A DNA stretch of 64,000 nt from Megalopta genalis (taxonomy: Eukaryota; Arthropoda; Insecta; Hymenoptera; Halictidae): the NCBI RefSeq assembly GCF_051020955.1, contig NC_135021.1, positions 15,915,962 to 15,979,961 on the forward strand, given 5' to 3'. The notes beneath the pieces were generated by a model. That model made no database searches, was not told the origin of the DNA, and saw only the letters and a program-made list of their open reading frames with translations. Numbering within the stretch: position 1 is the stretch's first letter; the number at the start of each line of letters is the position of its first letter. Shown here piece after piece: positions 11,534 to 22,789 of this stretch. A program made the translations under genes and the position numbers.

Positions 11534-12225
11534 GATGAGTCACAGATTAGACTCCTCGATTTCACGGCTCCTTCCGATGGTCTGACAGAAATATGTTTCC
11601 TCCCGAAGCTAATTAGTGTTTAACCGACGAGAAATTCCGATTGTTTAAATCTCAAAACGAATTGATTTTCGATCAGAAAAACGAAGTCACCGTTATATTT
11701 TTAAATGAAACGAGGCCATTTTAACTGTTAATAGTATCGTAGGCGACGTCGAAACGAATTCAACGACCTGCTACATGATGATATGACCTTCAGACGACAT
11801 TCAAGGAAGAATATCTTTTGTTTCACTCGTGAGCTCTGAAATTGAATAAACGAACATCTGTAATGTTTACGTTCATTTGCTTACATTTACAAGAGGCGAG
11901 TCCTTGGTGTTATGTATCGCCGAATTATTTCAAATATTGTGGCAATCGATCCATGGCGATGTTTTCTTCGATGTCATCCGAGCATCAACAATTAGCAGTT
12001 CGTTGAATTCGTCTCGACGTCGCCTACAATACTACGAAGTTGAAATTTCCTAGTTACGTTTAAAAATACCACGGTGATCTTGATTTTTTATCGACAATAT
12101 CACTTTGTTTTTAAATTTAAACAACTGAAATTTCTCGTCGGTAAAGTACTAATTAACTTCGATAGGAAACATTTTTTTGTCAGACCATCGGAAAGGGCTG
12201 AAAAATCATGGGGACTGTATACTAT
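11534..12225. mobile_element. Foldback element with diverged inverted arms of about 290 bp
   Basis: About 11568-11830 matches the reverse complement of about 11935-12197: TCCGATGGTCTGACA on the left pairs with TGTCAGACCATCGGAA on the right, and TAGGCGACGTCGAAACGAATTC pairs with GAATTCGTCTCGACGTCGCCTA. The left edge carries CAGGATGAGTCAC. The arms are diverged, suggesting an old non-autonomous DNA element. No coding capacity. Confidence 0.75.
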
Positions 12226-12269
12226 AAATACACGGGGAGAAATAAAAAAACAATCGCACGAGTATAGAG

Positions 12270-12312
12270 TAGTGTCTCTCTAATTGGCGCTCAGATTGTC
12301 CACAAAAATGTC
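12270..12312 (+). mobile_element. Left-end fragment of CAGTAATGTCTC MITE
   Basis: AGTGTCTCTCTAATTGGCGC and the following bases match the first about 40 bp of the palindromic MITE, which then breaks off into an (AAT)n microsatellite. Confidence 0.7.
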
Positions 12313-12470
12313 CAACAATAATAATAAGCACAATAATAATTATAATAATAATAATAAGCATAATAATAATTATATAATAATAATAATAATAACCATAATA
12401 ATAATTATTATATAATAATAATAACCATAATAATAATAATAATTATTATTATCATAATATTATTTGTATA
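12313..12470. repeat. (AAT)n / (AATAATAACC)n microsatellite
   Basis: Imperfect AAT trinucleotide repeat with interspersed CATAAT and ACC. The same motif forms a larger array at 30098-30560. Confidence 0.9.
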
Positions 12471-12839
12471 TACAAATATATTGTATGTACAACCCTCTGT
12501 TACAAAAACGTAATAAAAAAAGAAGTCACACGAGAACAATACAAATATACGTATACATATAATAATACAATACGATAAATTAGAAGTAAAAGTAAGATGT
12601 AAGAAATATAACAAATGTAAAACGATCGGACATACAAGTAGTAGCATTGCTAAACAAAAACTAAAAATAAAATACAAACGAGAGCTCAATAATAAATAGG
12701 ATAAATTAGGTGGTAGGACGGTGAACGGTAAATAATCAAAAAAGAGTCGATAACGAGATTTGCCTTAACTAGTAAGCGGTTCAAACAGTTATGGCAATCG
12801 AACAGTGTACGGTGCAGTTCGGGAAGAAAAGTGGAAGTA

Positions 12840-12989
12840 CAGTAATGTCTCTCTAATCGACGCTCAGATTGTCCACAAAAATGGACAATTTGGGAAGGGG
12901 AGACACGATTATTCGTGTCCAAATTATTAAATTAATTAAATCGTCCATTTTTGTGCACAATCGGAGCGTCAGTTAGGGAGACATTACTG
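12840..12989. mobile_element. CAGTAATGTCTC MITE, short copy
   Basis: 150-bp palindromic copy that starts CAGTAATGTCTCTCTAATC and ends GGGAGACATTACTG with TA flanks. The centre is deleted relative to the 215-bp form. Confidence 0.88.
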
Positions 12990-13220
12990 TATTCATAAAA
13001 ATGCTAGAAAAATACAGCAGAAACAAGAACAATGATGTCTTCGGACTTCGCAGAAACGCGTGTCGACGTTCGTTACGCTTGCTTTTTTTACGCATACTTT
13101 TATCGACCGTTTCGATAAAATAATAATCGATTTGTTGTATTATTTGATTGTATTATTATTTTTTATTTATTATATTTATTGTATTATTATTTTCCTGATC
13201 GGTGTAGACTCGCGTACATA

Positions 13221-13431
13221 TTAGGTCTACCGGAAAGTTCTGCCCGATAATGTCGTTGCAAATGCACATATTCATTTGAGTACACGCTCACGAATTGCCA
13301 TCACGCTGGCAAGAGAGGTCATAAGTAACGACGGAAGATTATATTGTACAAATAGAGATATTACTAAATTTACGAAAAATCCATTATTCCCTTTCATTTC
13401 TCAAACGGACGGAACTTCCCGGTAGACCTAA
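13221..13431 (+). mobile_element. mariner-type MITE, copy 2
   Basis: TTAGGTCTACCGGAAAGTTC at the left and its near-complement (GGAACTTCCCGGTAGACCTAA) at the right, with TA on both sides. It is in the opposite orientation to the copy at 2411-2658. On the + strand near 13290-13345 it keeps the same transposase C-terminal codons (LPSRWQ, then ISNDG after a small insertion), so both copies descend from one internally deleted mariner. Confidence 0.88.
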
Positions 13432-14334
13432 TACATACACACTCGCATACGCGTACAACGCGCACGTTCGTGCACGTTCACGCGTGGGCTCATCGTGTTC
13501 TCCCCCTATTTTCATAACGCGTGTCATCTAGTCGGACTTGCTCGTGTACGATCGAGTTCGTCCGAGCAACGAACGGTTAGTCGATCGTTCAGTCACTCGG
13601 TTAGACGGTCACCGAGTTGCGATCATCGACGAGCGCAACCAGTTGCCGATGGTTGTTACGTTCAATTTCGATCTCGATCTCGAATCCCAATATCGACTCC
13701 GATCCTCGAACCCTTATACGTACACTGTGATTTTGGTCCAGCCTCTCCGACGAGTCGCGCGCCTGCGCACGGTTACCGAAACGTTCTCCGCGCTCCCAGT
13801 GAATCGTCTTCGTGACTAATTAATCGTTCGATCGATCGAACCGAACGATTTATACAACGGGTCTCGGAACGTTGCAGGTTGGAGGAAGAAGAGAACAGTT
13901 GGCGCTTTAGTTCTCCGATCCGATTTCTCGATATTCTGATCTTTCCGTATCATCGTATTATCGTATTATCGTCGAGGACGAAATCGAGGGACAGTTCCGA
14001 CATAAATTACCAAACCGTCAGAGGCGAACGGCGAGCCGCGATAATGTATCGCGTGCATTCGATAACGTACGAAATACGTGTCGCGTATCGATATTCTTTC
14101 TCGAAGAGGAGGAAGCTTTCGTTGGCCGAGCTGTTATCGATGTACGGCCGACGAGGAAACCGCAAACTAAAGCGGGACTAGGCACGCGGCTAGAACGGGG
14201 TTAGAACGAAAAGAATATCGTTTCCACGTTGAAAAAGTTCCGAGTAAACGACGAGGCGTCTTCGGGGGCTCATTGGCGCGAATCGGTGAGTGCGTTATCC
14301 GTTCGGAAATTCTGTGCGAATCGCGAAGACTCTG
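13432..14334. other. GC-richer unique block, no gene seen
   Basis: Open frames occur on several strands without domains. A CpG-rich block that could be regulatory; no support beyond composition. Confidence 0.4.
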
Positions 14335-14430
14335 TACTGTTTGTACAATCTGTACAATCTGTGTAATCTGTACAATCTGTACAGCCTTTGTTGTCCCTAC
14401 TGTCTGTACAGTCTGTACAATTCGTACGGT
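14335..14430. repeat. CTGTACAAT minisatellite
   Basis: About nine imperfect copies of a unit of 9-10 bp (TCTGTACAA / TCTGTGTAA). Frames through it are open on both strands and give repeats such as CTICTIC; these are not considered genes. Confidence 0.85.
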
Positions 14431-14860
14431 ATACATGTACGTACAAATCGGTCTATCGAGGGATCTCGTGCCAAGGCTATTTTAAACGCGCGCTTCATTT
14501 GAAAAATCGATTAGACTTTTCTTGCTCGTCGATGCGACGGTTGAAGTTCAACGCCCTAAAAAGGGTTAACGTTCTACGATCGGTCTTCCATTTTGGAAAA
14601 CCGTGCTCCAGATAGAAATTGATCCGTGTATCTTTGGCGGGGAATACATTTTTGAGATTTTGTGTTCGGTTGGAGCTGCATTTTAGAGGAACGCTCGGTG
14701 TTGTACCGTGCTGTGAGAGTCGGTGTTGGCTCGCCTTCGATGACGTAATTTCTCGTAATTTGTCATAATTTGTCATAATTCGTGGCGAGTGCGAAGGCCA
14801 CGTCGATGTAGCAGGATTTAATACAGAGTCAAGGATAGTAATCAGATATTTGTACGCGTT

Positions 14861-15590
14861 GATTCTTCTGGATTCTTCTACATCAATTCTTCTGCATGGA
14901 TTCTTTTAAATTTGTTTACATGAATTCTTCTGCACATAGATTCTTCTGGATTCTTCTATATGCATTCTTCTGCATAGATTCTTCTGCATGGATTCTCCTA
15001 AATTTTTTTAGATGAATTCTGCATAGATTCTTCTATATAAATTCTTCTATATAGATTCTTCTGCATAGATTCTTCTAAATTTTTTTACATGAATTCTTCT
15101 GCATAGATTCTTCTGCATAGATTCTTCTATATAAATTCTTCTATATAGATCCTTCTGCATGGATTCTTCTAAATTTTTTTAGACGAATTCTGCATAGATT
15201 CTTCTATATAAATTCTTCTATATAGATTCTTCTGCATAGATTCTTCTAAATTTTTTTACATGAATTCTTCTGCATAGATTCTTCTATATAAATTCTTCTA
15301 TATAGATTCTTCTGCATGGATTCTTCTAAATTTTTTTAGATGAATTCTGCATAGATCCTTCTGCATAGATTCTTCTACATAAATTCTTCTACATAGATTC
15401 TTCTGCATGGATCCTTCTAAATTTTTTTACACGAATTCTACTGCATAGATTTTTCTGGATTCTTCTACATAAATTCTTCTGCATAGATTCTCCTAAATTT
15501 GTTTACACGAATTCTTCCGCATAGATTCTCCCAGATTCTTCTGTATAAATTCTTCCGCGCAGATTCTTCTAGATTCCTCCAAATTGTAGG
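14861..15590. repeat. ATTCTTCTGCATAG minisatellite
   Basis: About 730 bp of imperfect units of 12-14 bp built from GATTCTTCTGCATA, AATTCTTCTATATA and AATTTTTTTACATG variants, with a visible higher-order pattern (blocks of about 130 bp repeat at about 15050, 15180 and 15290). No gene. Confidence 0.92.
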
Positions 15591-16092
15591 GGAAATCGCT
15601 GCATCGACGTTATACAATGTTTCTGCCAACGAATCGAAGCGATCCTCGGTGTTACGAGCGACGACGAGTCCCGCAAAGTATACCAGCCGTTAGTTTTTGC
15701 CGATGCGACGAGTAACCGAACAGGCCTTGACGCTTGCTAATCCCGAGGACACGAAGAAACGAAGTAGCCTAATGGTTTAGGCGTGACTCGAGGCGAGCGA
15801 TTATGCTGATCGCTTCGTTTGTTTTGTTCGTCGCGCGTGAAATTATGCCGATTCGACGACGGAACGCCGTTCTCTTTCCGTCGTTCGACAGACGGTGGCG
15901 AAATTCCCGCGAAAAGAAGATCTCGCGACTTGTTTCCGATGCAACACGGCGATCCGGAAGTCTGTCGATCGGTTTCCGGCAGGTGTTCTCGTTTCGAAAG
16001 GGACACACCGTACGCGTCGGTTACGTAAAATGCTCGTTCTGTTCCTTCGATTGCACGATTACACGATATACATATGAGTGTGGGACGAAATA
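15591..16092. other. Unique sequence, no gene seen
   Basis: CpG-rich DNA with short overlapping frames on both strands and no motif. Confidence 0.4.
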
Positions 16093-16608
16093 CAGTAATG
16101 TCTCCCTAATTGTCGCCCAAATCGTGCACTAAAGTAGACAATTTTGGGAGGAAGAGACGCGATTATTCGAGCCTTGCGACTCGTTTTTATAGTTATTGAC
16201 AATCGGTTATTGTTCGCCCTTATCGGTAATTCGCCAATCGGTAATCAATGTCTCCCTAATTGTCGCACAAATCGTGCACTAAGATAGACAATTTTGGGAG
16301 GAGGAGACGCGATTATTCGAGCCTCGCGGCTCGTTTTTATAGTTATTGACGATCGGTAATTGTTCGCCCTTATCGGTAATTCGCCAATCGGTAATCAATG
16401 TCTCCCTAATTGTCGCACAAATCGTGCACTAAAATAGACAATTTTGGGAGGAGGAGACGCGATTATTCGAGCCTCGCGACTCGTTTTTATAATTACCGAT
16501 TGCCAATAACTATAAAAACGAGCCGCGAGGCTCGAACAATCGTATCTCCTCTTCCCAAATTGTCCATCTTTGCGGACAACGCGAGCGTCAATTAGGGAGA
16601 CATTACGG
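16093..16608. mobile_element. Palindromic MITE with triplicated left arm
   Basis: It starts CAGTAATGTCTCCCTAATTG with a TA flank. The left arm (AATGTCTCCCTAATTGTCGC through a CGGTAATC spacer) is repeated three times with a period of 150 bp (ATG at 16098, 16248 and 16398). It is followed by one right arm ending AGGGAGACATTACGG next to TA at 16609. An arm-level tandem expansion inside one element. Confidence 0.85.
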
Positions 16609-17421
16609 TAAAGCGTCCTGTGAATATCTACTAGATGATGCAGAATCGCGAGATCATGCTACCAAGGAAGAGTTCGTTGGAATAAAAGAATCAGACAGTA
16701 GCGTCGATGCGTTCTCGCCGGTCGGTTCGGCTCGGGTCGGATCGGTTCGGATCGGATCGGATCGGGTCGGGACGAGTGGTTTCTTCGATTGATGGTGAAC
16801 CGATAAAATAGTGAACGACGTTGCAACGTCGAGTCGGCCGACTCGAGAGACAAGTTACGGAAGGTCGCCGGACTGCCGCAGTTGTTATCGATGTACGATT
16901 CGGAACTGTTCAAGACCGCGTGGACCAAGATAGGTCAGATGTGCAGCTACGTTACCTGCGCCAAGTCTTATCTTTCAGGTCAGTTCGACGAACGAGCGAT
17001 TCCGGTATCGAGACCGGCTAGTATCGAAGTATCGACGTGTATCAGGTTCGATCGACGATCGCTGCTTCCGATCGCGGACAATTGTAATACGGGATTGCAA
17101 TCGCAATCTCGATGGTAGCCGCAATCGCAATCAGTTCGGTCGGTTATCGCGCCGCGAGTAGTGAGTCGACGATTGTTGTAATCCGCAACGATGAAAACGG
17201 AATCCACGATCTCGCGGGACTTTTGGTCCTATTCTTTCTCTCGATCAATTTTGTATTATTCTTCTTCTTCTTCTTCGTGTTAGGTTTAACCAGTTGACTG
17301 TTTTATACTCGCTGCGAAACAAAATTTTGCCATTTCTTCGTGAGCAGTATGCTTGTTAATATCTGCAAACTGGTTAAGTAGAATGCATATTTTGATATTC
17401 TTGATTAAATTACATATTCGT
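16609..17421. other. Unique sequence with short CGGAT repeat, no gene seen
   Basis: Positions 16728-16775 carry (TCGGA)n/(TCGGG)n pentamers. The rest has only short frames without domains. Confidence 0.4.
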
Positions 17422-17646
17422 TTAACGTTAAATCTAGCACGGTCGAAATGACCAGTTTTTAATTTTACAAACAAACTTTAGAGATTTCACAAACTTTAGA
17501 GACTTCTCAGTGATAAATGATTGAATAAATTACATTATTAGAGCAAATATTATGACTTGGATTTTATAAAATCCAAATGAATTCTATCTTTTCACACTTA
17601 TGAGTCATTACCCGTTACCATTACTTCTCGGTAGATTCAGTGTTAA
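17422..17646. mobile_element. Diverged TTAA-MITE (CTAGATTTAC family)
   Basis: TTAACGTTAAATCTAGCACG at the left and GGTAGATTCAGTGTTAA at the right, about 225 bp apart. This matches in length and subterminal layout (GGTCGAAATGACC near the left end) the 230-bp elements at 61457 and 61937. Diverged, so moderate confidence. Confidence 0.55.
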
Positions 17647-17673
17647 ACAAACTATGAAGAAAATCAAATAATA

Positions 17674-18067
17674 TGTGTGTCCAAAATTATGATATTTTCG
17701 GGAAATGAGGGGTTCCTGAGGTCATTTGAAGTAAGTTTTTCCTTAGCGAAAATGTTCTGCGAGGCTTCGTTTACGAGTTATTAATGAAAAACGCTGACCA
17801 ATAAGAGGCAAGCTCGCCTAGCGCTAGGCGGCCGAGCCAATCAGCGGAACTGGACTTCCACCGCTCGTTGGCTCGACAGGCGCAAGGCGGCAGCTCCGTT
17901 GGCTCGGCCGCCTTGCGCCAGCCGAGCTGGCCTCTCATTGGTCACCGTTTTTCGTTAATAACTGATAAACGAAGCCCCGGATTGCATTTTCGCTAAGGAA
18001 AAAGTTGCTTCAAACGATCTCAGGAATCCCTCATTTCCCGTAAATACCATAATTCTGGGATACTCTG
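17674..18067. mobile_element. CAGGGTGTCCC palindromic MITE, copy 1
   Basis: 394-bp element with diverged ends (GTGTCCAAAATTATGAT / ATAATTCTGGGATACTCTG) next to TA. Long inverted arms share CGTTTACGAGTTATTAA, GACCAATAAGAGGCAAGCTC and their complements with five other copies in this window. The centre is GC-rich, with GGCCGAGCCAA and TTGGCTCGGCC blocks. Confidence 0.85.
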
Positions 18068-19476
18068 TATACAGTATAATCGCAGTAACTTGCAGTAACT
18101 ACAGTATAATTGCAACAGCCAGCTCTAACAGATACAAACCTACAAGAGCTCAATATTCCTAAAGCTCTGCGTAAATACAAAGTGTTTTAGTATTCGTAGC
18201 GTTCGAAGCACCGTCCGTGTATAAAATAGAATGTTATCCGTACAAAACTTTTCTCCGAAAGCACATCGAGCCTGAAAGGTCGACGAGCACGTCTGCGTCG
18301 CGCAGCGCACTGATAAAGTAGAAATGGTAAGTCGAGATCGGACGCGTCAGCCGTTTTCTATCGCTTAGGCACAGCACGCGTGGCTCGCGAACATTTCTTG
18401 CTCGCCTATCTTGAAAACGGCACCGCCTGTAAACAAAGTTATTATATATCACGGGCTACGTTTTCAACGCGATGTCGTCACCCTCTCGGCCGTGCCGTAA
18501 ACATTGGGACACCCTTCGCTACGCATCGTTTATTCAACGATGTCGAAGCGAGCGGGTAGCGTTTGTTCGCGACAGAATACATAGCTGGAAACGAAAGGAA
18601 ACGAGACGAAACGAAACGAAACGTTGCCTGCTGGTTAGACGGATGTACTTTCACTTTCCGACACCCATTCGAAGCCATCCATCGCGTGCTAATCTTTTCG
18701 AACGCGTGTGGTTGTCGCGCACGGGCACGCGCACACGCGTCTCGTCGTCTCGCGGGCATCGTGTTTTTCCGCGATATTATAGTACGCACAGTTGGGCCAC
18801 GCCGCGTTTCCGTTCACATCGTTGTCCCGCGAGCTTGGGAACCGCGGGCTCGTCGCGAATTATACGGTGAAGAATGTTTCGGGACACGGGACTTCGAGCG
18901 AAAAGGGAATTCGTAATCAGGCCGCGTACTTGTTCGCGTCGTTTTCGGGCACAACGTTCTCCACAAAACAATTTCCTTCGGGCTGGCAGCGTGCCCTAAC
19001 TCCTCGAGGAACGGAAGCGAAGCGGTGCGGTGTTGCAGCTGGAACAGAAGGGCGGTGGAGGAACAGGAGAAGGGCGAGGGGGGTAGGGGGAGGTTAGAGG
19101 GTGGAGGAAGAGGCCTGACCCCGGAGAAACGAAATTCGGGACGAGGTCGGGTTGTCGACGAAATCCTCGCGATTCCATCGAACTCGGGACGCCTGTGAAC
19201 AAAAACGTAACGAGAGAGCAAGATAGCGTAATCGGTTCAAGGCTGTTGATCGCGCTAAAACAGCGAATGCTTGCTCCGTTCGCGTTGGGATCGACGGTAT
19301 CAGATACGCGAAGAGAAAGTAAATATTTCGAATTTAGAAGATGTTCCGCCGCGATCCGAGATCCAGGAATTCGAGGCTGAAAAATTGAACGTCGATCTTT
19401 GTTTTAGGGAAATGTTCGTCGCCTGTCTTCTTCCTATTATGGATTACATATATCTGTGCTCGTTGGCATGCTTCTA
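18068..19476. other. GC-rich unique block, no gene seen
   Basis: Positions 18230-19400 are CpG-rich with long overlapping frames on both strands, as random GC-rich DNA gives. No domain, splice-supported exon or repeat was recognised. A G-rich tract (GAGGGGGGTAGGGGGAGG-like) lies near 19076-19100. Confidence 0.4.
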
Positions 19477-19841
19477 CAGGGTGTTCCAAAAATGTCTCGC
19501 AATCCGAAAGTGGCGAGTTCCTCGAGTCATTTGAAGCAACTTTTTCCTTTACGAAAATTTTCTCCGAGGCATCGTTAACGAGTTATTAACGAAAAACGGT
19601 GACCAATGAGAGGCGAGCTCGGCTGGCGCGAGGCGACCGAGCCAACGAGCGGAACTGGGCTTCGCGCGCTGCTTGGCTGGGCCGCCTCGCGTCAGCCGTA
19701 CTCGATTCTTATTGGTCACTGTCTTTTGTTAATAACTCGGTAACGGTGCCTCGGAGAACATTTTTGTAAAGAATGAAGTTGCTTCAAATGATCCGAGGAA
19801 TCCGCTATTTCCGGATTGCGAGACATTTTTGGGACACCATG
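19477..19841. mobile_element. CAGGGTGTCCC palindromic MITE, copy 2
   Basis: 365 bp with TA on both sides. It starts CAGGGTGTTCCAAAAATGTC and ends GACATTTTTGGGACACCATG. Long near-perfect inverted arms. Confidence 0.92.
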
Positions 19842-20078
19842 TATAGCGTCGCACGTGCAGCAGTCACATCGGAAATATAGTGGGTGTCATGTAATTGGCA
19901 ACTGGTACGGTCGAATAGGCGCTGATTCGACGACAAAAAATAAGTCGAAATTGCTTCTATAGCGTCGCACGTGTAGCAAGTTACATCGGAAATATAGATG
20001 GTGTCATGTAATTGGCAACTGGTACGATCGAATAGGCGCTGATTCGAAGACAAAAAATGAGTCGAAAATGTAGGATAA
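19842..20078. repeat. Tandem duplication of 118 bp
   Basis: Two adjacent copies begin TATAGCGTCGCACGTG at about 19842 and 19960 and include CATGTAATTGGCAACTGGTA and AATAGGCGCTGATTCGA. The duplication abuts the MITE to its left. Confidence 0.88.
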
Positions 20079-20488
20079 ATTTTTTTCATTCGAGACTTCG
20101 TTTTCGAGAAAAAATAGGTTGAAAAGATATTATGAACTTTATTGATTTCATTACGGATTACAAGTGGTCCATCTCCTTATACATCCCACACCACGCAATA
20201 AAATAAAATAGAGGATAAAACAAAAAAATAAAATACAATAAATTACACTGAAATAAAATACAATACAAAACAAATAAAAGTCGAAAATGTAGAATAAATC
20301 TTTTTCTTTCGAGACTTCTTTTTCTTAAAAGTAGATTGAAAAGATAATACTATAATGAACTTTATTGATTTCATTACGGTCCATCTCCTTATACATCCTA
20401 CACCACGCAATAAAATAAAATAGACAAGATAAAACAAGAAAATAAAATACAATAAATTACACCGAAATAAAATACAATCATTCATACA
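20065..20488. repeat. Tandem duplication of about 215 bp, AT-rich
   Basis: Two copies start GTCGAAAATGTAG at about 20064 and 20280. Both contain GAACTTTATTGATTTCATTA, CACCACGCAATAAAATAAAA and a run of AAATAAAATACAATA. No coding content. Confidence 0.85.
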
Positions 20489-21365
20489 ACGGTCAAAATA
20501 ATACGATTGAATGGGAATCAAGTGGCGTGTCTGCTCATCGCATACCTTTTCTACTTCTCGCCATGCCGCAACAGTTCAGTGGAAAAAATGTTATTCTTCT
20601 TCCTCGACTTTTATTTTTTGACGTAGAATCAACCCCTATTGCACCACCAGTTTATATGCCGCCCTGTATAATTATTCATTTATTCGTCTCATTAAACACA
20701 CGAGTTCGACGGAAAAATATTCCAGTCTCTGATTGGACCTCATGCTATTACCTATCGACCCTATCTGCCCCCGCACACACTTCGCTCCTCGTTCCTATAT
20801 TCGTATATTCTAGCGAATCGATGTTTACGCGGCTCGGCAACCTACGATACCGGAAATCGGAAACAAAGAGGCACGAACGAGCAACAATGATTCTTTTTTC
20901 CTGTCGCCGTTCTACGCCGATGTATATGTACGTATACATATGTATGTGTATGTATACATCTGTATGCGTATATATACATATGTATGCGTATATATACATA
21001 TGTATGTGTACGTATACGTGAAATATCTATGTAGAATCTAGACGCGTCCACGGCCGCGCGCGCGCGCGCGCGAGCTTGTCTCTGCACTCTGTTTGCCCCT
21101 TTGTCTCCTTCGTGGCTCCGAATCTACCAGTCTCTCTAATCTAGGCTGTTACCGTGGCAACACAGGTACGAAATACAGAAGGGCTACCGTTGCGGTGGTA
21201 CGAAATACGGAATACGACGAATTTGATCGGCGAGGCCCGATCAATGCGTAATACGCGTCCGTCTCGAAAATCGTAAACAGCTTTCGGCGTTCGATCCGAA
21301 CGGTATCGAAGCATCGAGGCTGATGGAAGCGTTCGGAAATGTTTCTTCCGCGAGATTCCGATCGG
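20489..21365. other. Unique sequence with TATG and GC dinucleotide repeats
   Basis: A (TATGTA/CGTATA)n microsatellite lies at about 20918-21022 and a (GC)n run at 21053-21072. The rest shows no gene; frames across the TATG repeat are artefacts of composition. Confidence 0.55.
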
Positions 21366-21403
21366 TTAACCCCTTAACGCGCAAGCTCGCGTTAAGGGGT
21401 TAA
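21366..21403. repeat. 38-bp perfect TTAA hairpin
   Basis: TTAACCCCTTAACGCG, a 6-nt centre AAGCTT-like loop region, then CGCGTTAAGGGGTTAA. The palindrome is bounded by TTAA at both ends, perhaps the residual tips of a piggyBac-type element. Confidence 0.7.
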
Positions 21404-21551
21404 TTATAACAAAGTTGTTGAAACTGTTAAATATTTTCTCAATTACCATACGAAGGTTTATAATAATAGATTTTCCGTTGCACGAATCTTGTTATACTTA
21501 AGAACAAAATTCGACCCACAGAAGGGTTAACGTTCAAGGGTAGTTCCAGCG

Positions 21552-22211
21552 TTAACCCTTTCGCTACGGGCGGATTTTCCGCCGCGGTACTTCCTGCTGA
21601 ACGGCGCGCTGCGACATCACTGCACGCTACAAGACGCCGATCGTTGCGCGGGTACCGCAGCGGAGAACCCGCCCGTAGCAAAAGGGTTAATCCAAAGAAA
21701 GTTAAACAAAATTGAAAAAAATAAGGCATATCTATTTATCCATTGTTGAGAGAGAAATAAGGTGAATTATCTTTCTGCAGTAAGCACTGACTTTATTCGC
21801 TACAAACGATCGAACTTATGGAGGGCCACTATAGTGGCCCGTAGTACCTCGGTGGCATCTTATGGAGGGCCACTATAGTGGCCCGTAGTACCTCGGTTGC
21901 ATCTTATGGAGGGCCACTATAGTGGCCCGTAGTACCTCGGTGGCATCTTATGGAGGGCCACTATAGTGGCCCGTAGTACCTCGGTGGCATCTTATGGAGG
22001 GCCACTATAGTGGCCCGTAGTACCTCGGTGGCATCTTATGGAGGGACACTATAGTGGCCCGTAGTACCTCGGTGGCATCTTATGGAGGGCCACTATAGTG
22101 GCCCGTAGTACCTCGGTGGCATCTTATGGAGGGCCACTATAGTGGCCTGTAGTACCTCGGTGGCATTTTATGGACGGCCACTATAGTGACCCGTAGTATC
22201 GAAAGGGTTAA
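21552..22211 (+). mobile_element. TTAA composite element, left copy
   Basis: It begins TTAACCCTTTCGCTACGG and ends CGTAGTATCGAAAGGGTTAA. The first 139 bp (21552-21690) form a hairpin that itself starts and ends with TTAA (CGGGCGG / CCGCCCG arms). A unique segment of about 120 bp and nine 44-bp satellite units follow. An inverted copy lies at 22790-23513. Confidence 0.85.
21817..22205. repeat. 44-bp satellite, nine units, each with GGGCCACTATAGTGGCCC palindrome
   Basis: Units begin TATGGAGGGCCACTATAG at 21817, 21861, 21905, 21949, 21993, 22037, 22081, 22125 and 22169, and are nearly identical except the last. Each contains an 18-bp perfect palindrome and GTAGTACCTCGGTGGCATCT. The inverted copy to the right has only about two units. 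Confidence 0.95.
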
Positions 22212-22789
22212 ATGAGCAGACGAGTAAATATAGAACGAAAAATCGAAATTTCGCGAATCGTCGATCGCACCGATAACCCGACGATCAGAGATTTCCTGGC
22301 CAGAAATAGACTGTAAAAGTCGAAAGACCAAAGACACGAACCATGGACGGAACGACGCGGAGGCGAGCTCGCAGCTGACGCGGCGAAATCAATATTCCCA
22401 CGTGTAAGTAGAGGTAGACTGTGTGGATAGAGGGCAATGTGAGCGCGCCTCGAGCTTCGAGCCTCGAACCTCGAACCGCGCGCCATTGCATTGCTGTCCG
22501 CAAACGACACGCCAGCCAGGTATTTCGCGAACGTTCGAGACGCTCGTAATGCTCGTAACGCGTCTCGTGTCAAAGAGAAAGCTCCGTTTGCTAGCTCGCG
22601 TTCGGTTGTATTTGCTCCCTCGCGCTGTCTTCCGTTCCGAGAGAGCTTCTCCTTCGCCTCTGTCGCCGGTCGCTTCTCTTCGTTCTCGTCCGCTTCGAAG
22701 ACCGATTGCTGCATACGTCGAAGCTCCGAGACACGGTTACGCGGACTCCGCCGCTTTTCTTGTACGAGTATCGTTCGAGCGATTCGTAT
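22212..22789. other. GC-rich spacer between inverted TTAA composites
   Basis: Unique sequence with overlapping open frames on both strands. The longest is a - strand frame of 168 codons (22208-22714), rich in Arg, Ser and Ala with no recognisable domain. I do not accept it as a gene. Confidence 0.4.

Noticed and set aside
14273..14502. Cys/Ile and Leu/Tyr-rich + frames
   Set aside because: Products of the CTGTACAAT minisatellite.
22208..22714. 168-codon - frame between the inverted TTAA composites
   Set aside because: Low-complexity Arg/Ala/Ser composition, overlapping frames on the other strand and no recognisable motif. Kept only as an unexplained GC-rich spacer.
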